DNA from: an uncultured Bdellovibrionales bacterium
GTDB taxonomy: Bacteria; Bdellovibrionota; Bdellovibrionia; Bdellovibrionales; UBA1609
Length of the DNA stretch: 64,000 nucleotides
Assembly: GCA_903833275.1 (NCBI GenBank)
Contig: CAILEP010000003.1
Coordinates: forward strand, 1-64,000
Direction of reading: 5' to 3'
Below are positions 43,661 through 52,789 of this stretch, in pieces; the first letter of the stretch is position 1; every line of letters starts with the position of its first letter. The notes beneath the pieces were generated by a model. That model made no database searches. It was not told the DNA's origin and was given only the letters and a program-made list of their open reading frames with translations. The position numbers and the translations under genes were made by a program.

Positions 43661-44862
43661 ATCTCTGCCTTTATTCGTTGAGCGAGATCAAAATTGTATT
43701 GCAGAATTTTTGCCAGCCCAATTCGACCCAGATAATTGCCGGTTAGATAAAGGCCCGGAGGGCAGGCCAGCTTTCTTCTGACTTGGTTTAACTCGAGATT
43801 ATAGTGAGGGATCCCATGCGGCCACCGCGTGACTTTTAGGCCCTTCACCTGCCCCACGTCATTAACCCCAAAAAGCTTGCGGCGATCGCCTAAAATTTTG
43901 TTCTCGAGGTCACCAACCTCTGCATCATTAAAAATCCAAGTTTCGGTTTGAAAATTCTCACTGGCTCGATCCGAAAAGATACACGAGCTCATTAAAACAC
44001 CGAGTGCCGAAAATTTCTCTTCAGGTGCAAATAGACAGCCGAAGCCTTCAAGAGTCGGCGCCGCTGCATCGAAGGCCACTGTTACAGTGGCCACCGGCAG
44101 ATAATGAATCTTCGCCAGCTCGGCGGCTAGAGCCGGGTGCTCGGCGGCGAGAAGCACGGCCGCTTCTGCGGCCGGCACAGCAAGAACAGTTGGATACCGA
44201 AAATGAGTAAAATGACCCGAGCCAACCACAATCTCTTGACCATTCGCTCTTATCTTACGCTCGAGGGCGTCTATAACGGCCCCCATTCCGAGCTTTGGCG
44301 CCACCGTACCACGATATTTCACCTTTCGCGTCACCCGTGCCGACGAAGCAAACATCGAGTCGTAGATCGCCTCGGCGCTCAAGTCACTGCTCGCGTAAAT
44401 ACCCTGCAATGCGGGGGCTACCAGAAATCGAAAAACTTCATGGCCAAAATTTCTTCCGACCCAACCCCTTACTGTTTCTCCAGCGCGAGGTCTTCGAGAC
44501 CAGCGCGCCGACCAAGACAAAAGAAACATTCTGAGCACGCCCAAAACAAAACCAATTGTTTCGATAAAATTAAGCGGCCAGCGGCGAGGGCCGCCGCGGT
44601 AGATAAATCGTTTTCGACTCGCAAGACTGATCTCGGCCATCTCAACGCCGAGATCGGCCATCACATCTTCAACCAATTCAGAATTAAGCATTCCGGTGGC
44701 GGCCGATTCGGCAAGCCCCCACGCCTCTCGAGAGCTCGAGATTACTCCACCAAGCCGATTGTTTTTTTCATGAACGACGGCTTGCACACCGAGGCGCGAT
44801 AAAAAATAGGCAAGAGTGAGCCCTGAAAAACCGCCGCCAATAATTTCAACACGTTGGCCCAT
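43657..44862 (-). CDS. hemG: Protoporphyrinogen oxidase, flavin type
   Basis: 401 residues. An FAD enzyme (HemY class, often named HemG) oxidising protoporphyrinogen IX to protoporphyrin IX with O2. N-terminal dinucleotide site RVEIIGGGFSGLTLAYFLSR followed by EKNNRLGGVISS; a middle substrate region; C-terminal FAD contact LYLTGNYLGRIGLAKIL. About 60 residues shorter than Bacillus HemY. Position between hemE and hemH fits, although coproporphyrinogen oxidation (HemF/HemN) is missing from the window. ATG follows no strong ribosome site; it lies 12 bases after hemE. Confidence 0.88.
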   Translation of the reverse strand: MGQRVEIIGGGFSGLTLAYFLSRLGVQAVVHEKNNRLGGVISSSREAWGLAESAATGMLNSELVEDVMADLGVEMAEISLASRKRFIYRGGPRRWPLNFIETIGFVLGVLRMFLLSWSARWSRRPRAGETVRGWVGRNFGHEVFRFLVAPALQGIYASSDLSAEAIYDSMFASSARVTRKVKYRGTVAPKLGMGAVIDALERKIRANGQEIVVGSGHFTHFRYPTVLAVPAAEAAVLLAAEHPALAAELAKIHYLPVATVTVAFDAAAPTLEGFGCLFAPEEKFSALGVLMSSCIFSDRASENFQTETWIFNDAEVGDLENKILGDRRKLFGVNDVGQVKGLKVTRWPHGIPHYNLELNQVRRKLACPPGLYLTGNYLGRIGLAKILQYNFDLAQRIKAEI

Positions 44863-44874
44863 TTAACCTAAGCC

Positions 44875-45912
44875 CTACTTAAAGGTTTCTCGAACAATAT
44901 CGATAAAAAGTTTAACATTGTCTTCTGGGGTCTGAGGCAAAACCCCATGGCCTAAACCGCAAACCCAGCCAGCGCGTTTTTTTGGCTCCATATTTCTAAA
45001 CGGAGTCAAAAACTCAAGAACCCGTTTCTTCAGCACACTCGGTTCTGCGAAAAGCAGCGCTTGATCAAAGTTTCCTTGTACAAACCCCGTTGTGCGCTTA
45101 ACCAAAAGGTCGGGTACGTTCTGGCGATGGTCGACGCCAATGCCCGCGAGATCTTTCAAGTCTAGTAAATGCGGGCCGAAATGCTCAACATTTGTTTCTT
45201 TCGAATAATAACCCAACTGACCCGAAAAATTCTTGGCGAGACGCGCGATACCCGGCGCCACATAGTGCTGAAAGAGCGTGGGGCTCAATACGCCTGCGGC
45301 CGGGTCAAAAATCATCACCACATCGGCCCCGCCCTCGAGCTGCAGATGAATGTTCTCGATTAACAATTCAATCATCAGTTCAGAAAAATTGGCAAAAAAA
45401 TCAAGATCAGCTTTAGCCGCGATCGAATTGGTGGCAAAGAATTCAGGGCGCTTGGCATCAAGCGGAGAAACCGCGTAACTAAAGAGCGTCCACGGCCCGC
45501 CGACAAACCCAATCAGACCTTTTTCTTTAGGCAACCGTTGTCGAATCAATCGCATAGCATCGCCCTGAAAGGTTAATTGCGAAACGGCTTCTTCTACACT
45601 TTTCAAAGCTTTCAAATTATGTGGAGTCAAGGCCCGGTCAAGTTTGGGCCCAGGCTCATAGGTCAAACCCATGCCGAGCGCCTCTAACGGAAAAAGCAAA
45701 TCGCTAAATAGAATAGCCACATCATAATCAAAGTCTTCGATCGGCCCCATGGTCACTTCAGCTGCGAGCTCGGGGTTTTTGCACATATCAATAAACTCAT
45801 GTTTGGCTCGAATTTTTTGATAATGTTTGTGATATCGACCCGCCTGGCGCATAAACCAAATCGGTGGAACATTCTGCTCCGTTCTTCTTAAAGCTTTACT
45901 AAATTTAGTCAT
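44875..45912 (-). CDS. hemE: Uroporphyrinogen III decarboxylase
   Basis: 345 residues, normal. It removes four carboxyls from uroporphyrinogen III to give coproporphyrinogen III. Family blocks: PPIWFMRQAGRYHKHYQKIR (signature with the Arg residues), AILFSDLLFPLEALGMG (catalytic Asp), GFVGGPWTLFSYAV, and GLGHGVLPQTPEDNV. The ATG at 45912 follows GAGGGG and overlaps the response-regulator gene end by eight bases; an upstream in-frame start would lie deep in that gene. Confidence 0.96.
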   Translation of the reverse strand: MTKFSKALRRTEQNVPPIWFMRQAGRYHKHYQKIRAKHEFIDMCKNPELAAEVTMGPIEDFDYDVAILFSDLLFPLEALGMGLTYEPGPKLDRALTPHNLKALKSVEEAVSQLTFQGDAMRLIRQRLPKEKGLIGFVGGPWTLFSYAVSPLDAKRPEFFATNSIAAKADLDFFANFSELMIELLIENIHLQLEGGADVVMIFDPAAGVLSPTLFQHYVAPGIARLAKNFSGQLGYYSKETNVEHFGPHLLDLKDLAGIGVDHRQNVPDLLVKRTTGFVQGNFDQALLFAEPSVLKKRVLEFLTPFRNMEPKKRAGWVCGLGHGVLPQTPEDNVKLFIDIVRETFK

Positions 45913-46579
45913 TTTGCCCCTCAACTTGCCATTGATAACCAATACCGCGAACAGAACGAATAAACTGACTTCCACCCTCGCCCAAAGCTTGCCGAATTCG
46001 AACAATCACGTTATCGACGGTCCGATTTGACGGGAACTCTTCTTGACCCCAAACCTTGTCGAGAAGCTCATCCCGACTCACCACTTTGGGCGCCTGATCG
46101 ATCAGGTATTTTAAGACCTGCGCTTCGCGCTGATTCAAATCGTCGACACGCCCTGGCGCCTCAATTCGCATGGCGAGAAAATCAATTTTGATATCCCCAA
46201 CCAAAACAACACTCGCCCGAGCGTGATTCTCCAGCACGTGTCGAACTCTCAGTAGCAATTCGCGAAGATGAAAAGGCTTCGGAATAAACTCATCGGCCCC
46301 CATCTCGTAGCCGCGCAAACGATCTTCAGCCTCACTCTGTGCAGTGACGAAAATAATCGGCACCGAAATCTTACCTTGTATCTCTCGAGCTAAATCAAAG
46401 CCACTGCCATCAGAAAGACCAACATCCAATATCAACAAATCGAATTTTTTAGACTTAAGCTGGTCACGTGCATGGGCCAAAGTTTCGACCCATTCAACCG
46501 CAAAGCCTTCTTTCTTCAAACGCTCAGAAAGTGTTGAGCCCAAACTTTTATCATCCTCAACCAAAAGCATATGACTCAT
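45905..46579 (-). CDS. OmpR-family response regulator in the heme operon
   Basis: 224 residues. Receiver domain with LLVEDDKSLGSTL, phospho-Asp in LLILDVGLSDGSGF, Thr in IIFVTAQSE and Lys in FIPKPFHLREL. C-terminal winged-helix DNA-binding domain (residues 130-220): LNQREAQVLKYLIDQ, VSRDELLDKVWG, SNRTVDNVIVRIRQALGE and SVRGIGYQW. It overlaps the kinase gene by four bases and hemE by eight, so it is translated together with heme enzymes and probably controls this operon or heme-using genes. Confidence 0.94.
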   Translation of the reverse strand: MSHMLLVEDDKSLGSTLSERLKKEGFAVEWVETLAHARDQLKSKKFDLLILDVGLSDGSGFDLAREIQGKISVPIIFVTAQSEAEDRLRGYEMGADEFIPKPFHLRELLLRVRHVLENHARASVVLVGDIKIDFLAMRIEAPGRVDDLNQREAQVLKYLIDQAPKVVSRDELLDKVWGQEEFPSNRTVDNVIVRIRQALGEGGSQFIRSVRGIGYQWQVEGQND

Positions 46580-47463
46580 GAAACGACCGCCCCTGTATCA
46601 TGGTTAACAACTCGACCAGGCAAGGACAGTAAGATAGAAAAACCCTTAGCAGCATTGAGAAATGAAATTTGACCACCCTGGCGAGCCAAGTAAGATTTGA
46701 CTGTATAAAGGCCAAGGCCACTTCCGCTTTTCGAAGTGGGGCGATAGAAAACCTCACCCAGCCTTTTAACATCACCTTTGTAACCGCGGCCATTATCTGA
46801 GAATCGAATGGTCACGGTGGCGACATCGACAGCTGCGATCTCGATGTGCACTTCGGTGCTCTCACCATGCACGATCGCATTGTGAAAGAGATTATTAAAT
46901 ATTGACTCGACCGCTCGCCGATCGGCTTTCAACTTTGCCTCGCCCACGCAAATAATTTTTAACCGAGGCCATGAATCTCGTAAAATCTCGATCAGAGGCA
47001 ATAAATCAAATTCTTCAGAAAACAAACCGCGGCTCTCGGCGCCGCCAACAAAGAGTGAATTTTCGACTTGATTCTGCAATCTCGAAGTATCTGTGGCCAA
47101 CCGATCAATCAGATAAGTGAGGTCAGGGTCGCGATTGTCAGCCTTTAGACTCTCCGTTTGAAGACGAACCCCCGCCAAAGCAGTTTTCACGTCGTGAGAA
47201 AATCGCGCTAGAAATTCGCGCAGCCGACCAGCCTGGTCACTTTCTCGATTTATGAAGTAAATCAAAGTGCCACCACCGACGATAAGCAGGCCAAGCAGAG
47301 TCGCGCCCTCCCATAAAAGCATCGAGCGAAAGCGACCAGAGTCGCCATCAAATTTTGAAATTAAATTGAGCGCGAACCGCATCCACCAAACAATCAGAGC
47401 GCTTGTCAGCAGCAGCCACGCCATTGCCAAAGCAATTCGAATAAATCGACTTCTATTTACCAT
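46576..47463 (-). CDS. Membrane sensor histidine kinase in the heme operon
   Basis: 295 residues. Two transmembrane helices (residues 8-30 and 49-68) flank a periplasmic loop of only about 20 residues, typical of intramembrane-sensing kinases. No HAMP or PAS domain is evident. The His box is [19 protein letters not shown] site: [23 protein letters not shown] and [14 protein letters not shown]. It overlaps hemL by 11 bases and its response regulator by four. The signal could be a membrane or heme-related cue, judged only from gene context. Confidence 0.93.
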   Translation of the reverse strand: MVNRSRFIRIALAMAWLLLTSALIVWWMRFALNLISKFDGDSGRFRSMLLWEGATLLGLLIVGGGTLIYFINRESDQAGRLREFLARFSHDVKTALAGVRLQTESLKADNRDPDLTYLIDRLATDTSRLQNQVENSLFVGGAESRGLFSEEFDLLPLIEILRDSWPRLKIICVGEAKLKADRRAVESIFNNLFHNAIVHGESTEVHIEIAAVDVATVTIRFSDNGRGYKGDVKRLGEVFYRPTSKSGSGLGLYTVKSYLARQGGQISFLNAAKGFSILLSLPGRVVNHDTGAVVS

Positions 47464-48760
47464 AGGCTTTGAGCGCCCCAGCGAGAATAATTTGCCTCGC
47501 CTCTTTTAAAACAGCATCGGTGTGAGCGAGAGATACAAAACCAACCTCAAAGCCACTTGGCGCTAAATAAAGGCCAGCCTCTAAACAAGAGTGAAATAGA
47601 ACTTTGTAGCGGTCTCGCATGTTTTGATCAAACTCTGCCGGCGAGCGAAGAGCCTTGTCTCCCTGACCCGCTGGGCGAGCGTGAAGCCAGAAGATAGAAG
47701 CGTAGTGGGCCATAACCCAGGGCAGGTCATTTTTCTTAAAATCATCGTTCAATGTTGCGGCGAAGGCCGTTGTCCGCTGTTCGAGCACATGGTAAACATT
47801 CTCGCGTTCAATTTTTTGCAGCGTCGCAAGACCCGCGCGAACACCAACAGGGCTAGCGGCCAAAGTGCCCGCTTGGTAAACCGGGCCATTGGGCGCCACT
47901 AAATCCATCAGGTCGGCGCGGCCACCGTAAATGCCAACCGGAAAGCCCCCGCCCACTATCTTACCATAGGTCACAAGATCTGGCTTGATATGCAACTTTT
48001 CAGCCATCCCACCCAAGCCAACTCGAAAACCAGAAATAACTTCATCAAACAAAATCAGGGCGCCGTGCTCCCGAGCAATCTCACAGACTTTTTCAATAAA
48101 CTCTGTTCGCTGCACAAGCAGACCAAAATTGGCAGGCAAGGGCTCAAGAATAACTACGGCGATTTCAGAGCCATGCTCTGCAAATATTTTCTCGACAGTC
48201 TCTTCGTCATCAAGTGCTGCCACCAAAGTGTCACGCGCCAAGGCTTCCGGAACTCCGGCGCTGTCAGACGCGGCACTGCCCGCGAGGCCGCTGCCAGCTT
48301 TTACAAGTAACGAGTCAGCATGACCATGGTAGCAACCTTCAAACTTCAAAATTCGATGGCGCCCAGTTGCAGCCCGTGCCACTCGCAAGGCGCTCATCAC
48401 CGCTTCGGTGCCCGAACAAACAAAACGAAGCTTTTCAACAAACGATAAGCGCGCTGTGATCCATTCGGCTAATTCTAAGGAGTACGGGTCGCACGCACCG
48501 AACGACCAGGCATCTTCAACCGCCTCGCGCACAACTTTAGCCACATCAGGGTCACGGTGCCCGAGAATATTCGGCCCAAAGCTCTGACAAAAATCAATGT
48601 AGCGCCGACCTTCAACCGAAGTGAGATAAGCCCCTTCTGCCGACTTAAAAAATACAGGCACGCCGCCAACACTTTTAAAGGCCCGAACCGGGCTGTGCAC
48701 TCCGCCTGGTGCTACTTTTTTAGATCGTTCGAATAGCTCTTGAGAATTCATTTGATTCAT
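47453..48760 (-). CDS. hemL: Glutamate-1-semialdehyde 2,1-aminomutase
   Basis: 435 residues, normal. A PLP enzyme converting glutamate-1-semialdehyde to 5-aminolevulinate (C5 pathway). Blocks: [70 protein letters not shown], and the PLP Lys in [22 protein letters not shown] at 48760, with a second at 48751. It follows hemC by 33 bases, the largest gap among the heme genes. Confidence 0.97.
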   Translation of the reverse strand: MNQMNSQELFERSKKVAPGGVHSPVRAFKSVGGVPVFFKSAEGAYLTSVEGRRYIDFCQSFGPNILGHRDPDVAKVVREAVEDAWSFGACDPYSLELAEWITARLSFVEKLRFVCSGTEAVMSALRVARAATGRHRILKFEGCYHGHADSLLVKAGSGLAGSAASDSAGVPEALARDTLVAALDDEETVEKIFAEHGSEIAVVILEPLPANFGLLVQRTEFIEKVCEIAREHGALILFDEVISGFRVGLGGMAEKLHIKPDLVTYGKIVGGGFPVGIYGGRADLMDLVAPNGPVYQAGTLAASPVGVRAGLATLQKIERENVYHVLEQRTTAFAATLNDDFKKNDLPWVMAHYASIFWLHARPAGQGDKALRSPAEFDQNMRDRYKVLFHSCLEAGLYLAPSGFEVGFVSLAHTDAVLKEARQIILAGALKAYGK

Positions 48761-48793
48761 TTCGCTTTCTGGTCAGAATTTGGATTCAAATCG

Positions 48794-50365
48794 TTAGCAA
48801 ATTTGCTCTAGCCACGATTCTCGCGAAATATAAATATCAAGTCTAGCTGTTTCGCTCGGCAGAAGCCGTCGCAACTGGGCATAGATTAAGTCGAAACTAT
48901 GGCCAGGCCCACAAGCATGCCGACCATTAATGATGCTCGGTGCCAGCTCGAGCGCCCTGGCAAATACCGAGTAACTCGGCCAGAAAAAGTGGGTTTTACC
49001 GGCAAGCTCGGGCGGATTATCCACCGCTACCAACTTGTAAGTGGCCAACGCCGGCATTTGACTCTCTATCTCAGTGGCCGCGGAGTGTGTCAATTTTAGA
49101 AAATTTAACTTTCGATTCATTAGGGTTTCAATATTGGCTGGCTCGCGCTCACCCAAGCTCTCGTTCGAACCGGTTATCCAAAGGCCAAGCGCCGCTAGTT
49201 TACGCCACGATTCGAGCCCACTGACCCAGATCACACGATTTTCTAGCGCCATCGTCGAGGGCGCACCGTCAGGCCAGGCTTCGGCCCGAGCCACCCAAAG
49301 ATCACGGCCCGCGAGCAGCCCGAGATCAACCGAAAGTCTCTCACGCCGAAAAAAACTCGAATCCTTCATGGTGACCGGAAACACTTTGCCTTTAGCTACT
49401 TTACCTTCAGAAACAACCCGTTGTATTTTTGGCTCAAGCTTTACATACGAAAAACTTTGCCCGTTTGGTGGTTCACCACGGCCAAAATCGACTCGCCCGT
49501 ATGGCTTTTCAAGAGACGTTAACCCGATCTTTTGATGGCAACCGCCGCCGTAAGATTTAAAAATATGGCGTTCAAAGTTAACTTCGCGAAAAGTCTTTTC
49601 ACAATTTACGGACTTTAATAGGGCGCGAAGGTCGGCGCGAGAACTTAAGATCTCAATAGCCAGCGCCCCTTGAGCCGGCGCGGCCGGGCTCGCGGTCAGT
49701 GGCACCACCATAAACATGCACTGCTCGAGCGCCGTTCGCAATTGCTCTCGAGGCAGATCAAACTCGGCCCCGGGCGCACTCAACAGCCGATCGATGGCCG
49801 CTTTAGCGACCATCAAACCGTCGGCGTCACCTTCGATCAATTTCTGCACTCGCGTTAACATGTTTCCGCGAACACTCGCGAATTCAACTTCACACTTAAA
49901 TGGCAGGGCCCACTTGAAAAAATCGCTTAAATTATAACCGCGCCGAGGCGACGAGGTAAAAACCTTTATAACCACCTGTGACGGCTCTTTATTTAAAAAC
50001 GCATTTGACGAAGACGCTTTTGCTAGACTCGATTTCTTAAACAAGAAAAGATCACGCACGTCCGCGCGCGGCAATGTCGCCACGATCTCGCTCAACACGG
50101 GCGGCGCGAGCTCAGTGGGCAAATCCTTCCAGCTGTGAACAACAAGATCGCACTCGCCGCGCTTGAGCTTTTCAGTGAGGTCGGCTGTGAAAACGCCTTT
50201 TTCAGGCATCTTCCAAAGCGGATCCTCCAGATTTTGATCGCCGAGCGACGTTGAAAAAAGATACTCAATCTCGACGTGCGGGTTCTTATGTTGGATGCTT
50301 CGACCGACCTCGTAGGCTTGCAGGCGAGCCAGGTCACTTTTGCGAGAGGCGATTTTGAGGCGCAT
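48794..50365 (-). CDS. hemC: Porphobilinogen deaminase fused to a HemD-like domain
   Basis: 523 residues against about 310 for HemC alone. Residues 1-290 or so are HemC: RLKIASRKSDLARLQAYEVG, GVFTADLTEKL, VHSWKDLPTE, TSSPRRG, RGNMLTRVQKL and APAQGALAIE. The dipyrromethane Cys is in YGGGCHQKIG. The C-terminal half contains WVSGLESWRK, THSAATEI, FFWPSYSVFARALE and HACGPGHS, which fit a divergent uroporphyrinogen III synthase (HemD). I prefer the ATG at 50365 (AAAAGG upstream) to an in-frame start at 50443. It overlaps hemA by 32 bases. No separate hemD is present here. Confidence 0.88.
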   Translation of the reverse strand: MRLKIASRKSDLARLQAYEVGRSIQHKNPHVEIEYLFSTSLGDQNLEDPLWKMPEKGVFTADLTEKLKRGECDLVVHSWKDLPTELAPPVLSEIVATLPRADVRDLFLFKKSSLAKASSSNAFLNKEPSQVVIKVFTSSPRRGYNLSDFFKWALPFKCEVEFASVRGNMLTRVQKLIEGDADGLMVAKAAIDRLLSAPGAEFDLPREQLRTALEQCMFMVVPLTASPAAPAQGALAIEILSSRADLRALLKSVNCEKTFREVNFERHIFKSYGGGCHQKIGLTSLEKPYGRVDFGRGEPPNGQSFSYVKLEPKIQRVVSEGKVAKGKVFPVTMKDSSFFRRERLSVDLGLLAGRDLWVARAEAWPDGAPSTMALENRVIWVSGLESWRKLAALGLWITGSNESLGEREPANIETLMNRKLNFLKLTHSAATEIESQMPALATYKLVAVDNPPELAGKTHFFWPSYSVFARALELAPSIINGRHACGPGHSFDLIYAQLRRLLPSETARLDIYISRESWLEQIC

Positions 50366-51290
50366 AAACCTTTTCGCGAATATGATTTTGAGCCTTTGCG
50401 ACTTGCTCGTCGACACGCCCCTTAACGGCTTCAATTTCGTCAAAGATAATCTTAAGCGGCAAATACCGACTCTTGGCCTCGCTGCCTATTGCCTCGACCA
50501 ACTCAAGGTTGTCGTGCGCCGATTCACCGCGAAAGTCTAATATCAATTCTGAACCGTCCAGGGCTTCAGCCGCCCAAATCTTAATTTCTCTGCTCGACAA
50601 CGGTGCGAGCAGCAAGAGCGCACCCAACTTTTCAGGGCGCTGGCTAAGTGAAAACACTTCTACTTGTTGGTTTCGCTTTGGCAAATCAGCAAGCTTTTCA
50701 GGGCTTCTAACAAAAATTCTAATTTTTAAATCGAGTTTCAATATCCAAGGCAATATCTCTCGCAGCAAGTGGCCGCCACCAACGATATCAACCTGCGAAC
50801 ACTCTCGAACTTTACGTCGTGTGATGCTACCGTAAGATTGACTGCCCAACCCACGCAGATGCAAGTCGCGCACGACTTTCGATTCGGCGTAAGCGTGCTT
50901 TAAAAGTTTTTTAAGCCAACCGTTTTCTAATGTTTCACAGAAAATTTTAAATTGGCCCTGAACTTCGGTTTCGCCCTTCACTGGCGAATGCAACCCGCAA
51001 ATAATCTCAAGTAAAAACTCATAAGCTTTCAGCCCCTGAAATATCTCATCCCCTGGGCGCATTTCGGTTTCAACCGCAAAGTCGGCGTTACCGAAAGCGA
51101 GGCGACGAACACAGGTTTCCCAAAAACGCCAAGTCGTTTGCTTAAATTCGAAATTAAAATCAGCCGGTTGCCCGGCCAAATTATTGGCCGCCAAATTACC
51201 GCTAAGTGCATTGCGCCGACGATGCACAATCACAAAAGAAGAAATTAACGAATCGATGTCGCTCGAGTTGAAAGCTAGTTGAGAAGCCAT
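50334..51290 (-). CDS. hemA: Glutamyl-tRNA reductase, divergent and short
   Basis: 318 residues; usual length is about 420. It reduces glutamyl-tRNA to glutamate-1-semialdehyde, the first committed step. The catalytic Cys is probably Cys60 in FWETCVRRLAF, matching the usual S-T-C-N-R. Further family signals: LLEIICGLHSPVKGETEVQGQFK (normally GLDSMVLGE..Q) and the NADP strand VDIVGGGHLLREIL. The C-terminal dimerisation domain is much shortened. No ribosome site precedes the ATG at 51290. It is first in the heme operon. Confidence 0.85.
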   Translation of the reverse strand: MASQLAFNSSDIDSLISSFVIVHRRRNALSGNLAANNLAGQPADFNFEFKQTTWRFWETCVRRLAFGNADFAVETEMRPGDEIFQGLKAYEFLLEIICGLHSPVKGETEVQGQFKIFCETLENGWLKKLLKHAYAESKVVRDLHLRGLGSQSYGSITRRKVRECSQVDIVGGGHLLREILPWILKLDLKIRIFVRSPEKLADLPKRNQQVEVFSLSQRPEKLGALLLLAPLSSREIKIWAAEALDGSELILDFRGESAHDNLELVEAIGSEAKSRYLPLKIIFDEIEAVKGRVDEQVAKAQNHIREKVYAPQNRLSQK

Positions 51291-51484
51291 TCATTAAATA
51301 TAACGAAAAACACCACCAGTTTTGTCACAAAATTGTCAGACTTTTCATAAACTCAACTCGCTATAAGTCGTTGAAACTGACTAATTTTTCAGCATTCGCC
51401 ACCTATAAATTGCCGCTTTTTTTGGCATAAATCTTGTAGTTAGGTCTGATGCTTCTGAACTCAATTAAACCCTCGAGGTCTGGT

Positions 51485-52729
51485 ATGTTTCAAAATGGGA
51501 CATTTTTAGCGAATTTAATCTCGTTATTTCGCATGGTTATATCAACTTCCTTGCTTCTTACCTTCATCGCCTGCTCAAAGACTAATACTGCCGATGTTGC
51601 CGTTCGTCGGCGCGGCGATAACCAAAATCGGCAAATCAGCGCCGGCACCCTTTTGCAGCAGGCAACTGAAACCACTGGTTCAAATGTCGCAGGCTACGCC
51701 GGCCTCGGGTTGGTGAGCTTAAAGAGCATCGATCGCGCCATCGATTTTGCGCTCAATCAATCGAAAGCCAGCCGACAAGAATTTTGCCAGACCGTAAATG
51801 TCTCGAAAGAAAATGAAAGCAGCACAAAAGTAGAGATCGTAACTGATCTTCGATTGTGCAAAGTCTGGAGTGGCATTGAAACCCTCATCGTGCGCTCAAC
51901 TAGCGACAAGACGGCCGCCTCTAGCGCCATCACGAAAGTCGGCCTTCAATCGATATCGAAATCTGACGACTCGCCCCTTAACATAAATGGCCCTGAGGGT
52001 TCAAAAACTCAACCCACCCTGATCTTACAAGAGAGCTACACCATCACCCAAAAATCAGGGGCGATATACTCCTTTAGCTACACGGGCAAAATGAACTACG
52101 CCTATTCAATGACAGTGTCGACACCCGCCCCCCGTCGCCAATCGGACGCGAAACCCACAGGGCCGAATTCGCCGAAACCGATAGCTCCCGTACCTGCACC
52201 CCCGCCGGCCGAAGTAAAGACAACTTCCTATCAGCATAAATCAACTATCACTGCCGCCGGCGCGATTGACTTAACCGACCTCAGCAATCGCAAAATTATT
52301 CTTGATAGCCTTGAAGTGGCTCTGATTTTTGGCCAAGACAGCAAAGCCATTTTCTCTACAATTGTAACGACGGCCGCCTCTGGGTCACCGATGCCGATCA
52401 CTTGTGGAGTGCCCACTGGTACGATCGCATTTGAGCAAACGTTTACCGACGAAACCATAGCGGCGAGCTCGGCCTCTGACTCGGCTCGATCGAAAACCTT
52501 TCACCCAACAGTGAAGATCGAAAATAGTCAGATTAACGACATGCGCGCTCTACCGACCTGCACGACCGTGAAAGGTTTTTCTGATCTCCAAGAAACCGTA
52601 GCCACTTCGACGAACTACATGGTAAACGGCACGGCACGAAAAATTCAGACTTCTGCAGCATTTGCTGAAGACTTAAAAACCAATGAAGTAATGCCGACTC
52701 GCGATGCGCTCGAATCAACACCAAATTAG
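51485..52729 (+). CDS. Lipoprotein of unknown function
   Basis: 414 residues. A lipobox TFIAC ends the hydrophobic segment (VISTSLLLTFIAC, residues 17-29). The mature part has two beta-rich regions joined by a Pro/Ala-rich linker (TGPNSPKPIAPVPAPPPAEV). Few cysteines: one pair in VTITCGVP-like MPITCGVP and in LPTCTTV. The ATG at 51485 has a GAGG site nine bases upstream; a start at 51533 lacks one. It precedes a giant membrane protein gene by 60 bases on the same strand, so an operon is likely. Family not recognised. Confidence 0.7.
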   Translation: MFQNGTFLANLISLFRMVISTSLLLTFIACSKTNTADVAVRRRGDNQNRQISAGTLLQQATETTGSNVAGYAGLGLVSLKSIDRAIDFALNQSKASRQEFCQTVNVSKENESSTKVEIVTDLRLCKVWSGIETLIVRSTSDKTAASSAITKVGLQSISKSDDSPLNINGPEGSKTQPTLILQESYTITQKSGAIYSFSYTGKMNYAYSMTVSTPAPRRQSDAKPTGPNSPKPIAPVPAPPPAEVKTTSYQHKSTITAAGAIDLTDLSNRKIILDSLEVALIFGQDSKAIFSTIVTTAASGSPMPITCGVPTGTIAFEQTFTDETIAASSASDSARSKTFHPTVKIENSQINDMRALPTCTTVKGFSDLQETVATSTNYMVNGTARKIQTSAAFAEDLKTNEVMPTRDALESTPN

Positions 52730-52789
52730 AGAGCCACTTCATGCATTTGTATTTGTTTAATATTGGACGTACTTGAAAGGACATTGCTC

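Noticed and set aside
44004-44802. Plus-strand frames opposite the protoporphyrinogen oxidase
   Set aside because: They are antisense shadows. The FAD-binding gene on the minus strand is clear.
51291-51484. Riboswitch or heme-responsive leader upstream of hemA
   Set aside because: I could not find a conserved fold. TTGTCA repeats occur at about 51320-51340, but their spacing to any -10 is poor, so no regulatory site is called.
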